In this document: in pieces, positions 6,291 through 9,030 of the stretch
How the letters are laid out: each line of letters begins with the position of its first letter
Numbering within the stretch: position 1 is the stretch's first letter
Assembly (NCBI GenBank): GCA_013314865.1
Contig: JABUEV010000068.1
Coordinates: 1-9,030 of the forward strand
DNA length: 9,030 nt
Reading direction: 5' to 3'
DNA from: Bacteroidales bacterium
GTDB taxonomy: Bacteria; Bacteroidota; Bacteroidia; Bacteroidales; VadinHA17
The notes under the pieces: model-generated
What the model was told of the DNA's origin: nothing
The model's database searches: none
Seen by the model: only the letters and a program-made list of their open reading frames with translations
Translations under genes and position numbers: made by a program

Positions 6291-7820
6291 ATGCAAAAGG
6301 GCAAAGCCGTCATTTCAAAGACTAAAAAAGGCAATGCTTCAGTACAGGGAGCAGAAAAAATAAACAGACGCAAAGCAGTTAAAACTCTGGTTTTAGCACC
6401 GGTTGAGCTAAGTTTACTTTTGTCAGGTATTAAATCATGGGGAATTGAACCTGAATCTGATACTGGAACCAGACTGCCGGGAAATAATTTTCCATTTGCA
6501 GGAAATAATAAGGCAGATAACCTTTACTTGCCCAATCAGCCCATAGGCAAAGGTCAGGGTTTAATTCCTGGCAGGGTAAGCTGGATATGGAACCCTTCAG
6601 CAACAAATCCTGATTGCATAAATAAGCCGGTCTCGGGTGAGATTACAGCCGAAAAGTATGATGCCTGGTTTATGGACAGGAACACAAACCAGGAAATCGT
6701 TGATAAAATGCTGGCGGCCGGGCTCTGTTCGATGACCGGAAAAGAAAAAATAACCGATGCCTGGGATGCCGTGTTCAGATATCATAATCAGAAAAGAGGC
6801 AAAGGGAATGTTCCTTATGTTAAGGGAGAGAAGATATATCTCAAGCTGAACCGCACATCAGCTTCAGGGGGAATGGACTCTGAATACAACAGGCTTCCGG
6901 ATAAACCAGTGGCTTTGGCAAGCGAAACATCGCCTCAGATAGTCCTTTCAATGCTCAGACAACTTGTTAACGTGGCTGGAGTTCAGCAAGAAGATATTTA
7001 TGTTGGTGATGCAATGCGGAATATCTACCAGGATGAATATGTTAAATATTACGCCGAATTCCCCCGGGTGAATTACCTTTCAAGTTTTGGACCGACTCGC
7101 GGCAGAGTACAATGCTCAGAAAGCACCAAAGACCTGATTTATTATTCTGACAATAAATCGGTTATGACCGGAGCCGGGTCGGATAAGATCTATTCTGTAC
7201 TTCAAGACGCTGAATACATGATAAATCTACCTGCCATGAAGGGACATGGCATTGCAGGCATTACGCTATGTGCTAAGAATCATTTCGGAACACAATCCAG
7301 GCGCAGTGCCGCCCATCTACACCCTGGGCTGAACAGCAACGACCGGAGAGGGTATGGATATTATCGGGTGCTTGTCGACCTCATGGGAAATAAGTTCACC
7401 GGTGACAAGAACCTTTTCTACATCCTTGATGCTCTTTGGTCAGGCACTGACTGGAACGGGATTCCTGTAAAATTCCTTATGCCTCCTTTCAACAACCACT
7501 GGAGTTCCTCTCTGTTTCTTTCATTCGATCCGGTGGCAATAGAATCGGTTGCTTATGATTTTCTCAGAACTGAATTTTCAAGACCCGAACATACTATTCA
7601 ACACATCATCGCCCCCGGAGTTGACGATTATCTTCATCAGGCCGCTGACTCAGGCAACTGGCCCACCGGGATTGTGTACGCTCCGAACGGCGACGGTATT
7701 CCTCTTCCAAAAAGCCTGGGAGTTCATGAGCATTGGAACAATGAGGCTGACAAGCAATACTCGAAAAACCTTGGCACGGGAGAAGGGATTGAACTGGTTA
7801 AGGTATTTCAAAAAGGTTAA
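6291..7820 (+). CDS. DUF362 domain protein with a Tat-like leader
   Basis: The 509-residue product has a long basic N-terminus with a twin-arginine pair at 26-27 (INRRKAVKTL) followed by a hydrophobic stretch (31-46), resembling a Tat leader although the motif is weaker than in the two minus-strand Tat proteins. The DUF362 core is recognised by LPAMKGHGIAGITLCAKNHFG (about 313-333), where the Lys, His and Lys-Asn positions match the family pattern of K-x-H ... K-N-x-x-G, and by SFDPVAIESVAYDFL (411-425). Other family-like blocks are GRVSWIWNPSATN (94-106), ETSPQIVLSML (212-222) and DIYVGDA (235-241). Many DUF362 proteins carry 4Fe-4S ferredoxin clusters; here there is no CxxCxxC cluster and only a few scattered cysteines (110, 146, 275, 327). 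The biochemical role of this branch is unknown to me. It follows the exporter by 106 bases in the same direction. ATG 6291 is the only start that keeps the whole leader; stop TAA 7818-7820. Confidence 0.85.
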   Translation: MQKGKAVISKTKKGNASVQGAEKINRRKAVKTLVLAPVELSLLLSGIKSWGIEPESDTGTRLPGNNFPFAGNNKADNLYLPNQPIGKGQGLIPGRVSWIWNPSATNPDCINKPVSGEITAEKYDAWFMDRNTNQEIVDKMLAAGLCSMTGKEKITDAWDAVFRYHNQKRGKGNVPYVKGEKIYLKLNRTSASGGMDSEYNRLPDKPVALASETSPQIVLSMLRQLVNVAGVQQEDIYVGDAMRNIYQDEYVKYYAEFPRVNYLSSFGPTRGRVQCSESTKDLIYYSDNKSVMTGAGSDKIYSVLQDAEYMINLPAMKGHGIAGITLCAKNHFGTQSRRSAAHLHPGLNSNDRRGYGYYRVLVDLMGNKFTGDKNLFYILDALWSGTDWNGIPVKFLMPPFNNHWSSSLFLSFDPVAIESVAYDFLRTEFSRPEHTIQHIIAPGVDDYLHQAADSGNWPTGIVYAPNGDGIPLPKSLGVHEHWNNEADKQYSKNLGTGEGIELVKVFQKG

Positions 7821-7851
7821 CAATACTAAGGCTTCCGGAAAAAAGGTTAAC
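7810..7851. repeat. 12-base direct repeat across the DUF362 stop codon
   Basis: AAAAAGGTTAAC occurs at 7810-7821, where it includes the TAA stop of the DUF362 gene, and again at 7840-7851, exactly 30 bases later. The bases between copies are not repeated. It may be a relic of a short duplication at the gene end. Confidence 0.5.
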
Positions 7852-7953
7852 TACTCAGGCATTCATCCATAAGGCCTGTCCTCTTAAAGCTGGTCCAATG
7901 CATCATTTTAAATCCTGAATCAGGTTCTGAAGTTCAATGATCTTTAAAATACT

Positions 7954-7961
7954 TAACTTTG
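7954..7961 (+). promoter_or_regulatory. Promoter -7 element for the LytTR regulator
   Basis: TAACTTTG is a perfect match to the Bacteroidota -7 consensus TAnnTTTG, the only perfect one noticed in the intergenic DNA here. The -33 region is weak: no TTTG occurs 19-21 bases upstream, only TTC-type sequences near 7926-7936, which would fit a promoter needing an activator. Transcription would start a few bases after 7961, leaving a leader of about 55-60 bases that contains the 29-base inverted repeat. Confidence 0.45.
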
Positions 7962-7974
7962 AGTGAATAGATCG

Positions 7975-8003
7975 AATCAGAAAACAGATTCTGTTTTCTG
8001 ATT
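7975..8003. repeat. Perfect 29-base inverted repeat in the LytTR leader (operator or RNA hairpin)
   Basis: Arms AATCAGAAAACAGA (7975-7988) and TCTGTTTTCTGATT (7990-8003) are exact reverse complements around a single T at 7989. As RNA this would fold into a 12-base-pair stem with a 5-base loop (7987-7991). There is no T-run directly after either side, so it does not look like an intrinsic terminator. It starts about 14 bases after the -7 element, so it lies at or just after the presumed transcription start: a position suited to a repressor or autoregulatory operator, or to an mRNA leader hairpin. The word GAATCAG of the left arm also occurs at 7917-7923, upstream of the promoter. Confidence 0.75.
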
Positions 8004-8014
8004 AGAAAAATTTA

Positions 8015-8028
8015 TCATGAATTCATGA
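8015..8028. repeat. 14-base palindrome over the LytTR start codon
   Basis: TCATGAATTCATGA is a perfect palindrome and contains the assigned start ATG (8025-8027). It also creates an upstream ATG at 8017 whose reading frame (Met-Asn-Ser) ends in TGA at 8026-8028, overlapping the start. If the palindrome folds in RNA, or if the mini-frame is translated, it could tune initiation; it may also be coincidence. Confidence 0.6.
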
Positions 8029-8867
8029 ATACCAGATTTAACCGGATTGTAAAGGTGATGAATGAGAAGGTCAAAATTATGCTGGGCATCAGCTTTGCAG
8101 TTTTTCTTTTTATCCTTTTCTTTCAACCATTTCCGGGAGACAGGTTCGACTTTAACAACAGATTGCTTTTTGTTGCAGGCTTTGGTGCTATTATATTCAT
8201 TATAATGTTCCTCGTAAAGATTGTATGGCTATGGATCTCAAACAGAATAAGACATGATGGAGACAGAGCTGAAACGGATCCTTATCTGAGCGGCCTGATT
8301 GTCCTGATACTCTCTTCTGTGGCATTTAATTTCTACCTTCGTTATGTGGGTATGGTGAGCATTTCCTTTTATGTGGTTTTTAAGGTTGCGCTGATATGCC
8401 TGATTGCTCCGGTAATCCTGATTTTATATGATAAGCACAGTAAATTGACAAATCTTAAAGACTCGCTGTCATTAAAGATCGAGGCACTGGAAAAAAAGAT
8501 TTTATTGTACGAGGAGGAGAGCCTGAATAAATCAATTGAGTTCATATCGGAAACAGGTCCTGATAAACTGAGCCTGTCAATAGCAGAGATTGTATTTGTC
8601 CGGTCTGCCGATAATTATGTGGAAGTGACCTATAAGGAAGGTGAAAATTTCAGGAAAAAGCTCATAAGGAACACACTGAAAAACGTGGAAATCCAGCTAA
8701 GACAATACCCGAATTTCATTCGTTGCCACAGAACATTCATTGTAAATCTGCATCATGTCGGAAAACTTCATCATGAATCCGGTCAGCACTGGTTAAGCAT
8801 CAAGGGTGCTGATGAAAAAATACCCGTTTCACGACAATATCTTCTTAAACTGAAAGAACTATTCTAA
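8025..8867 (+). CDS. Membrane-anchored LytTR-family DNA-binding regulator
   Basis: The 280-residue protein has four predicted membrane helices (about residues 17-36, 46-68, 88-105 and 112-135), a short charged helical linker probably forming a coiled coil (136-168), and a C-terminal LytTR DNA-binding domain (about 175-278). The LytTR match rests on IAEIVFVRSADNYVEVTY (186-203), FIRCHRTFIVNLHHVGKL (231-248) and the end IPVSRQYLLKLKELF (266-280). There is no receiver domain, so it is not a standard response regulator. Such four-helix LytTR proteins are common in Bacteroidota; they are thought to sense a membrane or envelope cue, but the signal is unknown. The FQPFP motif after helix 1 (33-37) is usual in this type. 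ATG 8025 is used; ATG 8058 (Met12) is an alternative that would move the start away from the palindrome. A strong -7 element and an inverted repeat precede it, suggesting regulated, perhaps self-regulated, expression. Confidence 0.92.
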   Translation: MNTRFNRIVKVMNEKVKIMLGISFAVFLFILFFQPFPGDRFDFNNRLLFVAGFGAIIFIIMFLVKIVWLWISNRIRHDGDRAETDPYLSGLIVLILSSVAFNFYLRYVGMVSISFYVVFKVALICLIAPVILILYDKHSKLTNLKDSLSLKIEALEKKILLYEEESLNKSIEFISETGPDKLSLSIAEIVFVRSADNYVEVTYKEGENFRKKLIRNTLKNVEIQLRQYPNFIRCHRTFIVNLHHVGKLHHESGQHWLSIKGADEKIPVSRQYLLKLKELF

Positions 8868-8873
8868 GTCCGT

Positions 8874-8896
8874 AGGGGCGAATGGTATCTGCCCCT
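8874..8896 (+). terminator. Stem-loop just after the LytTR gene; possible terminator or repeat element
   Basis: AGGGGC (8874-8879) pairs exactly with GCCCCT (8891-8896) around an 11-base loop, starting 6 bases after the LytTR stop. A T-run follows only at 8916-8921, 20 bases later, so this is not a textbook intrinsic terminator. The GTAGGGGCGAATGG type of sequence recalls dispersed GC-rich hairpin repeats in some genomes; that is a recollection, not checked. Confidence 0.4.
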
Positions 8897-9030
8897 GATG
8901 TCCGACAGAAATCCCTTTTTTGGAAGGATAGTCCCTTAAGAATCCTGATTAGTCCCATTTTTTTGTTGCGGATATACCCTGAAAATATCTTTGAATAAAA
9001 TTTAATCTGATTTTACAATGAATATTTTGT
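8897..9030. other. Non-coding tail at the right edge
   Basis: No supported gene is seen. A weak AGGAT/ATCCT inverted repeat (8925-8929 with 8942-8946) is followed by seven T at 8958-8964 and could help end transcription from the left. TAGTCCC appears twice (8929-8935 and 8950-8956). An ATG at 9018 opens a frame that runs off the edge after four codons, too short to judge. Confidence 0.35.

Noticed and set aside
7549..7872. Plus-strand 107-residue frame overlapping the DUF362 C-terminus
   Set aside because: Almost entirely inside the DUF362 gene in another frame; the DUF362 frame continues with family motifs to 7820, so no frameshift is needed.
9018..9030. Possible start of a further gene at the right edge
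   Set aside because: Only four codons are visible and neither a promoter nor a ribosome site supports it.
1..9030. CRISPR, mobile element, tRNA, toxin-antitoxin or defence system
   Set aside because: No spaced repeats, terminal repeats, transposase, cloverleaf or defence domain was found on reading both strands; the gene set gives no support for a new immune or mobile system.

Overview
The window looks like chromosomal DNA from a member of the Bacteroidota (Bacteroidales-like, possibly an uncultured marine, sediment or gut lineage). The clues are AT-rich intergenic DNA, few purine-rich ribosome binding sites, several sequences resembling the Bacteroidota promoter (TTTG, about 20 bases, TAnnTTTG), a membrane-anchored LytTR regulator, and Tat-signal proteins of types common in that phylum. 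This is inference from content; there is no rRNA or other phylogenetic marker here.

Left side, minus strand (1-2529). Three genes read leftward: the N-terminal part of a Tat-exported Gfo/Idh/MocA-type oxidoreductase that runs off the window edge (1-412), a Tat-signal TIM-barrel-like protein of an uncharacterised family (530-1570), and a cytoplasmic metallo-beta-lactamase-fold hydrolase (1846-2529). The first two may form a loose export/catabolic neighbourhood, but each seems able to have its own promoter.

Right side, plus strand (2689-8867). A divergent 159-base spacer separates the hydrolase from two overlapping genes for a heterodimeric ABC exporter (2689-4431 and 4421-6184). Sequence motifs show that the pair forms one catalytically complete ATP site and one degenerate site, as in TM287/288- and BmrCD-like exporters. 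They are followed by a DUF362 protein with a Tat-like leader (6291-7820). A LytTR DNA-binding protein with four predicted membrane helices (8025-8867) comes next. It has the best promoter -7 match in the window and a striking 29-base inverted repeat in its presumed leader.

How the genes work together is not obvious. The exporter subunits clearly act together. The other genes look like an ordinary accessory neighbourhood rather than a recognisable system; I see no phage, transposon, CRISPR, toxin-antitoxin or defence module, and no RNA gene. The points most worth a second look are the leader hairpin and start-codon palindrome of the LytTR gene, the cysteine in place of the usual bridging aspartate in the metallo-hydrolase, the asymmetric ATP sites, and the Gln/Ala/Gly-rich insert in the oxidoreductase Rossmann fold.
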